Below are positions 46,946 through 59,349 of a stretch of DNA of 64,000 nt, piece after piece. The notes below the pieces were generated by a model. It saw nothing but the letters and a program-made list of their open reading frames with translations, was not told where the DNA came from and did not search any database. Within the stretch, counting starts at the first letter, position 1, and each line of letters opens with the position of its first letter. The position numbers and the translations under genes were made by a program. Origin of the DNA: Anolis sagrei (Eukaryota > Chordata > Lepidosauria > Squamata > Anolidae); the NCBI RefSeq assembly GCF_037176765.1, contig NC_090022.1:71658709-71722708 (forward strand), given 5' to 3'.

Positions 46946-48014
46946 AAGAAAAAAAGGAAAAAGTGTCCCAACTAAAACATGGGAAATCTCCAAAGTGCAT
47001 TAGACTCAGGTCTCACATAACGGAAATCTTGTCAATTGCCTTGAAATGAAGATAAATAAGGGAACCTGGAAGGAAGAAGAATGGCAGCAGGAGAAAAATA
47101 CCACTGAGATAGTAAAAATGTGGGGGAAATGCAATGGAAACAACAAGAGAATGATAATAATGAGGACAACCACCATCATTTTGATCCAGAGCAGGCTGTT
47201 GTTAAGTCAAGGTTGATTCAGGATATCAAAGAATAGTGTATTAAAGAGTACACAATGTTTTGGGCCATGGGGTGCCCCTCCACCATTTGGGGGTGAATAG
47301 CCCCGCATCCATTCAGATCACAGGTTCCCTCAGGATGCTCCTGACATGACAAAAAAACAAACAAACCAGGTTCCCTCAGCTACATTAAATTAATAATAAT
47401 AGAGAGAAATTATATATTGTGCAATTGGACAAAAAGCAATAGCTTTGCAATGAATACATGACACTGTGCTATATAAGTGGAGGAAACAGCCAATGAAAGA
47501 AGAGGCAGGACTCAAAATGGAAGGAATTGTGTGAACCTCGTCGCTTGCAAAACTTTCACTAGATACAGGAATGAGAGGAAGCCAAAGAGATAAACTAAAA
47601 ATGCACACACATTCTTCTCTCCTGCTACTACTCCTCCATCTGTAGGAAGAGATGGGTTGAGTAATGAACAAACGAATATGAATATAAAATATGTTTAGGA
47701 GTGTGTGTGAAGATATACAATAAATAAATAAAATTACTCAGTTTATAACTGCACAGTACAAACTGTAAGTCACAATATGGGACAAGATCAACAAGATATA
47801 AAGAATTTGTGGGAGGCAAATACATTAGTCCAAAGTCTTATCAGATTTTCCATACAAATAGAAACCAGTCCAGATTTGATTCCATCTCAATGATATTCTT
47901 ACATTATGCCATGTTTCTCCCAAACAAAAGCTAGAGTATTTGAGAGAATAAAAATGCTTCTTCCCCTTTAGTTAAAAGCTATTGTATAAGTTTCAGCCAC
48001 TTGTCCCCTCTTAC
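46946..48014 (-). other. HMGA-like intron 2, remainder
   Basis: An Anolis-SINE tail fragment lies near 47270-47365 (tcctcaggatgctcctgac). Otherwise AT-rich and unassigned. Confidence 0.4.
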
Positions 48015-48098
48015 CATCTGCCCACTACCAGCACTCAGCTTTTTGCTTCCTTTTGGTCTTCCACGTGGTTTCTTTGGTGGCAATGGGTCAACAATCTC
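48015..48098 (-). CDS. HMGA-family gene, coding exon 2 (second AT-hook)
   Basis: This 84-nt phase-0 exon lies between TCTGTCCAAACAG and GTAAGA on the minus strand. It encodes EIVDPLPPKKPRGRPKGSKK, then LSAGSGQM. The hook PKRPRGRPKGSKNK of HMGA1/2 is recognisable as PKKPRGRPKGSKK. HMGA2 exon 2 is 87 nt with the same phase and the hook in the same place. The tail LSAGSGQM replaces the SPSKAAQK of HMGA2, so the gene is divergent outside the hooks. Confidence 0.87.
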
Positions 48099-48136
48099 CT
48101 GTTTGGACAGAGAAAGAAAATTGACTTCCACGGTAA

Positions 48137-48350
48137 ATAGCAGCATGGTGCAGTGATTTTGGACTTGGGCTTCAGGGGGCCAGGGTTAGAATTGCCACTT
48201 GGAAACCTACTGGGAGATCCTGGGCAGGCTGCATTCCCTCGGCCTGAGAAGAAGACAATGGCAGACCTCCTTCATTATATATTGAGGCTGCCATTAGTCC
48301 AAATTAGCTTGAAGGAACTTGATAACAACATTAGAGCAGAAAGTCTATGA
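48137..48350 (+). repeat. tRNA-derived SINE in HMGA-like intron 1
   Basis: agcagcatggtgcagtgatt, then ggccagggttagaattgcc, ending near cttgataacaacatt. Same family as 46740. Confidence 0.6.
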
Positions 48351-48530
48351 TGATGGATTTTCTGAGAGGATACACAGAGACCACATACCCACACAAAACA
48401 AAATAGAAATTCAACAGGTGCAGGAAACAAGTTGATTAATCCAAACTATTTTAAATTTCAAACATTTCAAGAAATAAGATTATCATTTGAATACAAAGAA
48501 TAATTCACATCTTCTACAATTTCTTAGGTC

Positions 48531-48674
48531 CCTTCTACAATGTCATATAAATCCAGATCATCTGCATTGAACTGGATTATATGGCAGTGTAGACTCATGT
48601 AATCCAGTTCAAAGCAGATAATGTGGATTCTCTGCTTTCATAATCTGGATTATATGGCAGTGTAGAACGGGCCT
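48531..48674. mobile_element. Palindromic MITE with TTA duplication
   Basis: The ends ggtcccttctacaatgtc and agtgtagaacgggcc are inverted. TTA lies directly outside both ends. A 3-bp TTA target duplication suggests a PIF/Harbinger-type mobiliser. Confidence 0.7.
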
Positions 48675-49961
48675 TAGATGACTAGTTCCAAAAGATGTCA
48701 ATAATTCCTAGAATGATAGCTGACTTTTTGGGGAGTTTGTCAAAATTCAAACAGGTTTTTATCTTACTCATGTAACAGATTGTTGGGTGTTAAATCTTTT
48801 TTCAGAACTAAAAAAGACAAACAAGAATTTTTACTCAGTGGGAGAATTGTAAGTGGTATATTGGATTTTGGCTTTTTATTATATTCTTTGTGTATCCTGT
48901 CAGAAAATCCATCATCCTAGGTTTTCTGTTCTGTTGTTGTTACCAAGTTACATTTAGCTAAGAAGCATTTATTTAAATTTTAAAAGTGCTAGCATGAACG
49001 CAATCTTTTTAAAAAGCAAATGAACATGGAGCAGAAATAAAAGGAATACTGGGGACTATCAGAAATATAGTTATTTTCCAATTTCATTATGCAGATTTTA
49101 AATTAAGAAATGCATTTCTTAATTCAAAATCTTTCAAATTCTTTTTAATGTTACATTTTTAAAAACTCACAATTCAAAACCTATGTGCTTTAGAAACCTT
49201 GGCATCTCTGGATTTATAACTTTCTATTTCTACGTATAGTTGTGAAAGTTCAACAGTGAGGAAAGCTGACAGGAAGAAAATACTTAAAACATTATGCTGG
49301 AATTCTATGAATATTATATTCAGAATGATCTCATAGCCACAGGACTGAGTTTCACCACCTGCATCTGACAAAATATGTATTCTCTAGAAATTTTCTAGGT
49401 CCTCCTGGGTGATTGTAAAGTAACTTCCAGTAGAAGTAACTCATTTCAATAGGGTTTACTATAATTCATGGTTTTCTGTGGTTTGTACAGGAACATATCC
49501 CTTGCAGATATAGGGATTGTATTGTAATGTGAAAATGATCAAGAAATAGTTCCTAGAACAAACTGACCCCTGAAGCACCTCTAGAAGCAAATACAAACAA
49601 ACTAAGGCTATTGTACTTTGGACACATCAGGAGATGACATGGTTTATTGGTAAAGTAGTGGGCAGTAAGATGAGAAGAAGAATGCATTACAGGTGGATGG
49701 ACCCTGAGTTTGCAAGTCCTGAGTTATTCTTGATTTCTGGAGACAATTTAGTCCTGCTCTTGAATGCATTTATTTATTTGGCAGGTATACAATAGCTTTT
49801 AACTAATGGTGACAGAAGCCTAAAACCTGCACTTTATAATCACATTTTACCTCTCTGGGTATTTTAGACTGTTTAATTAATTTTGATAATTTTATGGCCG
49901 ATATGAACCGATTTGGGATTATTTTAATGGGTTATTTTATATTGTCCATGACAGATCTATA
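48675..49961 (-). other. HMGA-like intron 1, nothing recognised
   Basis: AT-rich DNA with no exon or named repeat. Confidence 0.35.
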
Positions 49962-50110
49962 ATAAATCTGTTAGAGCTGGAAGAGACCACATGGGCCATC
50001 TAGTCCAACCCTCTGTTATGCAGGAAAAGCACAAAGTACCTCTGACAGGTGGCCATCCAGCCTCAGTTTAAAAGCCTCCAAGGAAGGAGCTTCCACCACA
50101 TGGTGGAAGC
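49962..50110 (-). mobile_element. CR1 LINE 3' end
   Basis: tagagctggaagagaccaca and ctagtccaaccctctgttat, then cctcagtttaaaagcctcc on the plus strand, are the inverse of CR1 3' sequence. Confidence 0.65.
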
Positions 50111-51193
50111 ATGGTTTCCTGTTAGTTTTAATTCTGCAATGTTTTGCCATAACATAAGAAGCAATCACAGCTAACCCTTCAGGTTCTCTGTAACAGACAA
50201 ACATTCATATACTAAGAGAATTTCCACCCCCTGACTTTTTTGGGTAGCCGAACAATGTCACCATAGATAAATAAAAGGGAAATATGAAGCAAAGCAGTAA
50301 TACAGGATTTTCAGAAAGACAAAAACAAAACAAAGACAAAAACAAAAAAAACCCCCAAAACCCCAGAACACTTTAGGGGGAAAAAGCATATGCATTGTGT
50401 AAAAATATTAGCAGAGGTACAAGCAGGCATGGTTTCTTGTTGCAATTGCTATATGTTGTTTATTTTCAGAAATATGAAAACAAAAAAACCCATAAAAAAT
50501 AAAAACAGCAATACAAAAACAAAACAAAAACAAAACAAAGGCAACAACAAAAACAACTATATGTTGTTGTTGTTGTTGTTGTTGTTGTTAACTGCTGTTG
50601 CTATGGTTGTGTTGTACAATTTAAGTGTGGCTTCCATCAGTCTTAATCAGTTTATCTGAATAAATATTCATTCTTCTATGCACTACTGAAATACTATTTT
50701 GTAATAATCAGATGCATATTTGTTATGATTTCAATATTGATCAAATACATATATTTTCCCTGCCCACATTATTCAGATATGCAAACATCATCATTATAGT
50801 ATATAAGCTTCTTTATTGCAAAGACATATCACACCAGAGGAAAATGTGTTCACCTTGTGTGCCTACGTGGGTCTGCTTGCATTTTTGCAAGCCATCTTTA
50901 GGATTTAAGAACTGAGATTTGAGGTAAGATACATTTCCTTCTTCTAAAATTGAACAAATCATAACCCGAATGGCCAAGTTCAAAACCACCAAGTTATTTT
51001 CTGCTTACATAGGTGAGTACATGCAAACAAAAAGCTTTTTGGACCCCAGATTGGAATAATGTAATAAAATCTCCATTCTAGTTATTCTGTATAACTCTGA
51101 TTATGCCATATAGGGCATTAGCACCCAATACCATATATCCCAAATTGATAAAAAAGCAGAATATTGAACAACTAAGTGGATGGATGTTTTTAC
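50111..51193. other. HMGA-like intron 1 with simple repeats
   Basis: (AAAAC)n-like stretches at 50310-50360 and 50480-50555 and a (TTG)n run at about 50563-50590. No gene. Confidence 0.5.
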
Positions 51194-51329
51194 CTGTGGC
51201 TGTTTCCTTGGTCGCCCCCTCTTTCTTTTTGGTACCGCAGTCATAAGAGCTGGTTCTGGTCCCACTGGCTTTCCAGCATTGCTCATAGTGGCTTCTCACG
51301 AGTCCTGCAATGACTTTTCCTTCTGTCTT
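51194..51329 (-). CDS. HMGA-family gene, coding exon 1 (first AT-hook)
   Basis: This exon starts the CDS of a high-mobility-group A (HMGA) architectural chromatin protein, which binds the minor groove of AT-rich DNA. On the minus strand the acceptor TTATTTTAG precedes 51329. The ATG is at 51286 with a short 5' UTR, and the exon ends CCACAG at 51194 followed by GTAAAA. The 31 codons read MSNAGKPVGPEPALMTAVPK, then RKRGRPRKQPQ. The hook KRGRPRKQPQ and the exon end just after it match HMGA1/HMGA2. The first 18 residues match neither: HMGA2 has MSARGEGAGQ and HMGA1 has MSESSSK. It runs tail-to-tail with C3orf18. Confidence 0.87.
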
Positions 51330-52109
51330 CTAAAATAACAAAAGAGCTCATGACCTTCCTGCTTCTTATTATTTCTGCTGTTAGCAAAAAATGCCACTCA
51401 CCAATGACATATACACATTGAAATTAGAATGCAGTCACATCTGTTGCAACATTGCCTTCTAGATAATTCAAGACTTTGGAGGTTGCCACTGCCAAAGGAG
51501 CCTTAAGATAACATCTCCATGTTATCCTGCCTTTTCCTTTTCTCCATAACATATTGTCATCAGCCTCCCCTAATCATGGCCATGAATGTGATTTAAGCCC
51601 AACAAACCTAAATACTGTCTCATCATAGGGCCAAATTAGGGAAAGAAAATTGGGGTAGATAGTCTTATAAAACAATCTGGTTAAAGTCAAGGAGCTGAAC
51701 ATATTTGTTTGAAGCCCATAGAAAATCTTGAGCAGGGGCTCATAGTAAGCTAGGGCACAGGGTTGGTGTCAGTGTTAGAGGAGCAAAATGTCAAACCAGC
51801 AGCAGCCGTATATGTGGGAGAAGTGTAGAAGATTTTATCAGATATTAGCAATCATGGCTAATTGCCATTTCTCCAACAAAAACACACTTTTCCCCACCCA
51901 GAATATTGAGCTTCCTGCAAGGTCCAAGACACAGGAATCTGTTAAATCTGTCACTCCTGGCCTCCCTCCACATTCCAAGAATATATTAGGAACGTTGTTG
52001 GATTCCTGATAGGTGATTGCTCTAATACACAAGGATCTTTCCCACATATGCATTTGTGTATTTCAAATGCAGATTTATCAGTAATGCCGAACGCCTGGAG
52101 CAGACTTAC

Positions 52110-52290
52110 CTGTTAAGAAGTTAAGTTGCTGCACTAGCTTTTCACCAAGGCACTCAGTCATCCAAACCAGTGAGGAAGAAAAGGGAGAAGAGACTGAGAG
52201 AAATTCAATGAGTCACTCCCTTCCTAGCATGAAGAGGAGGAAAACTGTTTTCAAACATTCATCTCAGAAGCCTTACAAGTTGCTGCACCA
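52110..52290 (-). other. Probable 5' UTR exon of the HMGA-like gene
   Basis: A good donor (TTAACAG followed by GTAAGT, minus strand, donor at 52104-52109) lies about 780 bp upstream of the acceptor at 51330. It is in the right place and strand for a non-coding first exon. The upper limit is a guess; there is no TATA box or CpG island here. Confidence 0.35.
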
Positions 52291-52789
52291 AACTGTACTT
52301 GGTTCCCAATTAGTGATACAGAGAGGAGACTTGCGATGGCAGTCATGAGCTGTGGTAGCAAGTGAAACTTTCTAAAAGGCAAGTTTTAACTCAGCTGTAG
52401 TCTTGCAGTAAACTGACAAGAGTGGAGGAGGAAATCCCCAACCAGAGATAACCTGCTTTTTCTGCTGCCCTGTTACAAATAGTCAGTTTCCTAGAGAGAG
52501 ACAGTGATATCAATAGAAAAAATAGTATGTTTTCAACTATTAGCCAAGCATACTACAAGAAGTGGGTGCTTTGCACTTTCATTTCTTTCTCATATGAAGA
52601 AATGAAACATCGTCTGGCCACCAGATGTGGCACAGCAATTCTGGGTCTGCATGCAAAAAAATTAGGGGCTTTTGCTGTAAGTCAGAATTGAAACAAGACA
52701 CAGGACTGGAAACTTGCTGAAACTGAAGTTCAGCTAGATTTACTAGGGATCAAATATAGCCAAATATACGAGGTACTGATCTGAGTCTT

Positions 52790-53155
52790 CAAGGAGTAGC
52801 TATGTTAGTCTGCGGCAGAATAAAGAGAAGGGGAGAGAAAAATGCATCAGCACCTTTAAGATTATCTGGATTTTAATTTTGCATTCATGGATATGAATTT
52901 ATTTCTGCAGATGTTCACTCTGGGTCCTTCCTCATAGCCATGTAACCCAGAATATAAAGGCTGAAAATCCCACAATATCTGCTTTGAACTGGGTTGTCTG
53001 AGTCCACACTGCCATATATTCCAGTTCAAAGTAGATAATGTGGGATTTTATTCAGCTGTGTGGAAGGGGCCTCTGTTCTGCATCCAAAGAAATGGATTTA
53101 TACCCATGAAAGCTCATATATTTTAAAAGTTAGTCTGAAAGGTGCTGCTATGTTC
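52790..53155. mobile_element. Old DNA repeat interrupted by a MITE
   Basis: The outer pieces (caaggagtagctatgttagt, agcacctttaagattatctg and, after the insert, aaaagttagtctgaaaggtg) are ends of one inverted-repeat element. A palindromic MITE fills 52918-53071 (gggtccttcctcatagcc to gtgtggaaggggcc) with tct on both sides. Confidence 0.55.
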
Positions 53156-53462
53156 TCCCTGCTTTCTCCTTCTTCAAATTGCCTCTGTAGTGAGCAAGTA
53201 GAAGCACAGGAAACACAATGCATTTCTCTTACATGAAACACAGGACGTTTTTAATCTACTCTGATACCAATTTTGAGTTGATGTCAGATAAGTAAACAAG
53301 TGCTTACACACTTGTGTAAGTGGAAGCACATACAATCGTGCTTCCACTTCAATCTGAAATTAGTGAAAATTTTCACACTTTTAAGATACATTCCCTAAAA
53401 AATATTTTGTATGTTTTTAACTCTAAAATATCTATACTGTATATGTTAACATGCAACATGTT

Positions 53463-54010
53463 GCATAGAATCATAGAATTGGATGAGACCTCATGGGCAA
53501 TCCAGTCCAACCCCTTGCCAAGAAGCAGGAAAATTGCATTCAAAACAGCCCTGACAGATGGCCATCCATCCTCTGATTAAAAGCCTTCAAAGAAGGAGCC
53601 TCCACCGCACTCTGGTGCAGAGTGTTCTGCTGCTGAATAGCTCTCACAATCAGAAAGTTCTTCCTAATGTCCAGGTGGAATCTTCATTCCTGTAGTTTGA
53701 AGCCATTGTTCTGCATCTTAGTCTCCAGGGCAGCAGTAAACAAGCTTGCTCCCTCCTCCCTGCAGCTAAACATGCCCAGCTCTTTAAGCCGCTCCTCATA
53801 AGGCATGTTCTCCAGATACTTGATAATTTTAGTTGCTCTCCTCTGGAAATATTCCAGCTTGTCAACATCTCCCTTCAATTGTGGTGCCCAGAATTGGATA
53901 CAGTATTCCAGATGTGGTCTGACCAAGGCAGAATAGAAGGGTAGCATGACTTCTCTGGATCTAGACACTATTGATGTTGCTTTTGTAGCTGTTGCATCAC
54001 ATGTTTGAAG
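53463..54010 (-). mobile_element. CR1 LINE, RT C-terminal part and 3' end
   Basis: The minus strand encodes FYSALVRPHLEYCIQFWAPQ, then LEYFQRRATKIIKYLE and YEERLKELGMFS, the conserved end of CR1 ORF2. The 3' region with the ttctatgattctatg-type end follows. It is broken by a few shifts. Confidence 0.82.
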
Positions 54011-55300
54011 ACAATTGCATTGCATCACTTGGAAAAGGGCAAAAACCAAAGGAGAACAATCCACATATTAGTCCAGGACAAACAAGTCAATCAGTGCATT
54101 TTAAGAAGCCAAATCAATAAAATCCTTGAGCATCTCTGTATCAAATATTTTCACAGGCTAATGCTAATTTATAAACTCAAAGCTTGGAAACATTACTTTT
54201 TGTAGACGGTAAATTTGAGCACCCCATAGCAAGAATATAAAAAGCAACCTTTACTGTGCCTTTGCTGTGCCTTTTTCTACTATAGCCATGTTACTCCCAT
54301 TGCCCAGATATCAGCTTTTTTGAGTGATCTAGAACCATGAATCTTGCATTGTCATTTAACAAATGATGATGCCCAATGACAGGTTTTCATTTCTATGCCA
54401 ATTAATGCTATTATTTCTTTCCATAGATCCCAGTAAATCTACTTCAATCTCATTTTAGGAACCATGGATCCCAAGCACAGAAATAAAGTTCTGCCTCTAA
54501 TCAATATCTGTAAAATCCCTGGATAATTCTAACTATCTCCCATGCCAGGTAAGTATGGACAATTCTAAATCACCCCAAAACACAAAGCTCTGATGGCTGG
54601 GATGGGGAAGGAGTCTTGCTATAGTCTGATAGCAGTATAGAAACACCATCAGTATTAAAAAAATAACCTACTTGGCAGGCACTAATGGTGGTGAGAAAAC
54701 GACTCATGACTAGTATAGAAAGGAAGCCATTTATCTTGGTGGAAAGACAATGTTAAGACATTTAGGGGGTCCTTCCTGGCTCATTGTGGTCTCTATTTCA
54801 TTCCTCATCAGCAACAGCCCTCAAACACGCACACACACCTTGTGGCCTGATGTGGCAGGATTTCCACTCTGTGCGGCCAGTACTGGAAACAACAAGGGCT
54901 TCCTGATATCCAAATGATCTATGGTTCACACCACTGCAGTTTGCAGAAGAGAATGGTTTTTAAGTTATTGCTCCCTGAATCTGTGTAGATAAGGAATGCA
55001 AAGAGGGCTTCTCCAGAGTGCAGAAAGCCAGGTGCAGAGGCTAGATTAGAGAGGGCATGTATGAATACATTTATCTAGAGAAGCAAAAACAGAGGTGGGA
55101 AAATGTGTTAATCCTGCATTACCGAGAGAGGGAAGACCACACAGGACGGGTTCTTTCCCTCTCTAGGCTCATTTGGTCACTCAAGTGAAACTGACCTAAG
55201 GATATGAACAGTCAGATCCCTCAGAACTCATCATTGTTACAGAGGTCTTCTCTTATAAATTCATTAATGGTAATTATGAGAAAGCCCAGACCACGAATTT
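54011..55300. other. No recognised feature
   Basis: Unassigned AT-rich DNA; no exon seen. Confidence 0.35.
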
Positions 55301-55339
55301 CATATGCAGTATACTCTTCAACATGGAGGGAATTCCCAC

Positions 55340-55830
55340 TCTGTTCTGCTTTTGTCTGATCTCAACTGGAGCACTGTGTCAAGTTCTGGGCACTGCAATT
55401 CAAGAAGACTATTGATAGCTGTAAAGTGTCCAGGGAACGGCAACCAAAATGGCCAAAGGTGTGGAAGCCAAGCTTATGAGAAACAGCTGAGGGAGCTGAG
55501 TATGTTTAGCCTGGCAAAAAGAATGCTCAGAGGATACTTGATAGCCATGTTTAAATACTGTCATATTGAATATGGAGCAAGCTTGTTTTCTGCAGCTCCA
55601 GAGACTAGAACACTAAGCAATGGATTCAAATTGCAGGAGTAGAGATTCCATCTCAGGAGTGGAATAAGCTGCCTCGGAGCATTGTGGAGTCTCCTTCTCT
55701 TGAGGTTTTTTTAAAACAGAGACTGGATGGCCATCGGTCTGGGGTGCTTTGATTTTATGTTCCTGTATGGCAGGGAGTTGGGATGGATTGCTCTTGTGGT
55801 TTTTTTCCAACTCATCATTCTATGATGCTA
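55340..55830 (+). mobile_element. Old CR1 LINE 3' region
   Basis: A diverged CR1 tail: EKQLRELSMFSLAKRMLRG, then ETRTLSNGFKLQE, and the gaggtttttttaaaacagag / tcattctatgatg end. More decayed than the copy at 53463. Confidence 0.65.
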
Positions 55831-57060
55831 ACATTTTACAGATGAAAATTGAAACATGTGTGGCCAAGCAACACGACAGCGCGATCAAGATTACAAAAGT
55901 TACTATTAAGAACAGAGAAGCAAAGAGAGGATGCAGCTGTTTGTTTTTGCTCAAGCCAAATGAGAAGAGCAAGGTTCTGTTCCCATCTCTACTATGATTG
56001 AGTTGTGTACAAACTACACTTTCATTCAGTTTGCAGCAACTGAAATAAGCTGTGTACAAATGTGAAGGAGAGGGGAGAGAAATCAGGACATTTTAAAACA
56101 GCTGGAAAAGTGAGATAACTGAGGTTTAATCAGAACTGCCCCAGTCAAATTGGGACAGTTGGTGGGTATGTATGCACATAGGATGTGCTATGAAGAAATT
56201 TCTTGCCAGTGCTCCAAAATTCACAAAATTAAAACCTTTGGAAAATAAAGAGAGGAGTAAAAAAAAAAAAAAAAAAAAAAAACAGCCCCCTGCACCCTTT
56301 AAAAATTATTAAGGGGCATTTCTTTAAACAGATCTTTTGTAGACTTTGCTATTCTAGTCTTCTCCCTTTTCTTCTTTCAAGTTAGAAATCTGATGTTAAA
56401 AGAAATCAGAAAAGATTTTGGGAAGCAAAAACTTGCAAAGTGTTGATAGATAAGCTGACATGATCTTAGTTTCCCTGCATTTCTAAAATGATATCTGGGC
56501 ATTTTAATAAGTAGATTATGAAATAGGAAATAAAGGTCATTTTTCATGCAATGATCGCAAGAAGATGTCACATTCTTGGTACTTGAGGAAGGGACATTAT
56601 TTATGACATTGTGGAGATATGACAGCTGGGTATTATGACTTGTTCGATGTTAATCCATTATGTTTGCAATAGAGAACAAAGGCATCCTGTATGGGTGCAG
56701 AGAAAGGAGCAGCCATGATAATTTCCTAGGCCTTCACTAGATCACAGTGGTCAGGATGGAAGGTAGAAGGTAAGCAGCTTCCCCCTTCCCTTCCTTCATT
56801 TTTAAGATCTAGCCTTTTCCTCCTAACACCAATGTGATTTTCTCAGCATCAATGAGAGTGAAAGATGGACATTAAAACTGGAGGATGAAATGTAGCAGAG
56901 CTGTGCTGTGGTGGCTGCTTGGTTGATATACATTTTTCATTCCTATTCAAGAAACAAGGGAACAGTGGACCTCATGAATCCCCATCTCAGAGAGACACCA
57001 GCACCCCCATATGTCCTCTTTCATTGATTATCCCATCAAAGTACACCAATGGAGCTCTCT
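55831..57060. other. No gene; poly-A run
   Basis: A poly-A run lies at about 56260-56282 (probably an old retroposon tail). Nothing else was recognised. Confidence 0.4.
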
Positions 57061-57500
57061 TCCATGCTATCCAAGGTTTCATAGATGAAAGCTGGGGCAT
57101 TGCATGGTCTGGGGCTGATGTACCTGAGGGACCGCCTCACCCCCTACCAACCCCAGAGATCCCTCCATTCCAAGGACCGAGATTTATTGGAAATTCCCAG
57201 TGTCAAGACCTTGTGTCTAACAGCAACCAGACACAGAGCCTTCACAGCAGTGGCACCATCACTCTGGAATACTCTGCCACGGAAAGCTGGTAAGCGGGAC
57301 TTACCAGCTTTCCGCAGGGCATGTAAGACATACCTGTTTCGACAGGCTTTTAATGTTTGATATTGCTTCTTTTTAAATTGTTTTAAATTGCTTTTAAATT
57401 TTGTTAGATTTTAGCCATTCTTGTAAGCCGCTCCGAGCCCCAGGGGAGTGGCAGCATATAAGTTCAAATAATAAAATAAATAAATAAATAAATAAATATG
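57061..57500 (+). mobile_element. L2-like LINE, ORF end and 3' tail
   Basis: The frame reads YLRDRLTPYQPQRSLHSKDR, then RAFTAVAPSLWNTLPRKAG and FRRACKTYLFRQAF, the usual end of this LINE's RT ORF. The 3' UTR follows with tgtaagccgctccgagcccc and an (AAAT)n tail. Confidence 0.78.
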
Positions 57501-57924
57501 TGTCCAACCAACATCTGAGTATGATCAGGATGACAAATGAAAACAAATATAAGATCTGGAAGGGGGCTGTAGCAGTTTGGTGTCTAGGAAAGACAAAGTT
57601 CTGCCCATTCCTCTCCTCTCGTGAGTTCATTGAGTGCAAACTACTTTTGCAGTTTGAACTCAGTTTACATGAATTAAAGTAAGTTATAGGTAAAAGTGAG
57701 AGGAGGTGGAATGAAAAAGTGAGATGACAGAGAATCAGAACTGTTGAAAGCTTTCATGGCTGGAACCACTGGGTTGCTGTGAGTTTTTCAGCCTTTATGC
57801 CCATGTTCTGAAAACTTACAGCATCCCAGGATCAGAACTGTCAAAACTAAATGCAGATAGTTGCTACCACAATAAGGAGGCTTCAAGAGCAGATCTTCTC
57901 CACCTACGGACAATGGGCTGTCCA

Positions 57925-58145
57925 TTCCAACCTTCTGCCACAATCAAAGTATTCCCGACAGATAACCATCCAGTCTCTAATACAAAAAATATCCAAAGGA
58001 GAGTTAGGTTCTTCCTAATGTTAAGGTGGAAACTATTTTCCTATAATTTGAATCCATAGCTCTGTGCTTTATTCACTGAAACACCAGAAAACAAGTTGGC
58101 TCCATCTTCAATATAATATCCTTTCAACTATAGATTTCTGCCCAT
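57925..58145 (-). mobile_element. Old CR1 fragment
   Basis: gttcttcctaatgttaaggt and tcccgacagataaccatcc are inverse CR1 3' sequence, strongly diverged. A Penelope-like fragment lies just before it near 57740-57830. Confidence 0.45.
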
Positions 58146-58315
58146 GGAAATGAAGGTTCATTACATCCAACAGACCTAGACCTTGAGAAGTTCCCTCTAT
58201 TTTACTACAAAAAGGGGATTCTTAAAGGGATATTCTGGGAGTTGTAGTTCAAAAAATGAACTTTAGCAAGTTCTGTCAATGATAAGACCTCTAAAATGCA
58301 TGCACATACACATCT

Positions 58316-59263
58316 CTGTCCAACACAATTAAACTATGTAACACAATTTTGGTTCCTGGGTTTAAAATGTTATTCCTAATTGGTTCTATCATAAAAACAT
58401 GGAAAAAGTTTATAAACTCCAAAAAAAATGTTTTTGCAGTCTGCACAGTGAAAGGTTAAAAATGGCATATTTTCATTAAGGAAAATTACAAATGAAGTGC
58501 CTAGACTGAAGAAAATAATAATACTACTCTCAGCCATAAAAATGCTGTGTCCAGGTTGGTTCATCAGAGCACCTGATGAACTAACCTGGACACAGCATAT
58601 TATTTGAGAACACAGAAATGCTGGATCACTCTCACAACCACCATGTCAGACTACACAGAGAAGCCATTGAAATCCACAAGCATGTGGACAATTTCAACAG
58701 AAAGGAAGAAACCATGAAAATGAACAAAATCTGGCTACCAGTATTTTAAAAAACTCTAAAATTATAACAGCAAAACAACATCCAAACACAGGGAAACTCC
58801 AGAGAGGAAACAATCAGGGACAACTAATCACCTCTCAACAAAAGATTCCCCCAGGCACTAACAAGCTACACCAAAAAACTGCCAGCCCATCAAATGCTAA
58901 TCAAGGTGGCCAGTTAAAACATTCACACCTAGCTCCAACAGACAAGAGTTCTTTATCCCACCCTGGACATTCCACAGATATATAAACCAATTTTTCCTAG
59001 TTCCAACAGACCTCACAACCTCTGAGGATGCCTGCCATAGATGCAGGTGAAACGTCAGGAGAGAATGCCTCTAGAACATGGCCATATAGCCTGAAAAAAC
59101 CTACAACAACCCAGTGATTCCGGCCATGAAAGCCTTCGACAATACAATAAAAATTAAGTTTCTAGAGCACAACTATTACTTTCAAAGTAAGTACCGCACA
59201 ATTAAACAGGAAATAACACTTTCAACCAGGAAAAGAATTTTTCAAATTTTGTTACATAGCGTT
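58316..59263 (-). mobile_element. MITE split by a Penelope-like insertion
   Basis: The left part (58316-58535, taaactatgtaacacaattt onward) and right part (about 59150-59263, ending aattttgttacatagcgtta) together match the intact copy at 45905-46176 in reverse. The gap is filled by the element at 58536-59148. Confidence 0.7.
58536..59148 (+). mobile_element. Penelope-like retroelement, 5'-truncated, hairpin start
   Basis: It carries a decayed frame with VRLHREAIEIHKHVDNFNRK and EETMKMNKIWLPV, compatible with the end of a GIY-YIG endonuclease domain. The 3' UTR follows with ctgaggatgcctgccatag and cagtgattccggccatgaa. It starts with an inverted repeat: 58542-58567 pairs with 58573-58598 over 26 bp with one mismatch and a 5-nt loop. 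Inverted or tandem 5' structures are known for this class. The class assignment is from memory of the family, not a search. Confidence 0.6.
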
Positions 59264-59349
59264 ATTTGTATGAAAATAGCCATGGAGTTGAATGGGGATA
59301 GATAAAAATAGGACACAACTGAACTGAATAAAACCAAGGGGGTTGCATG

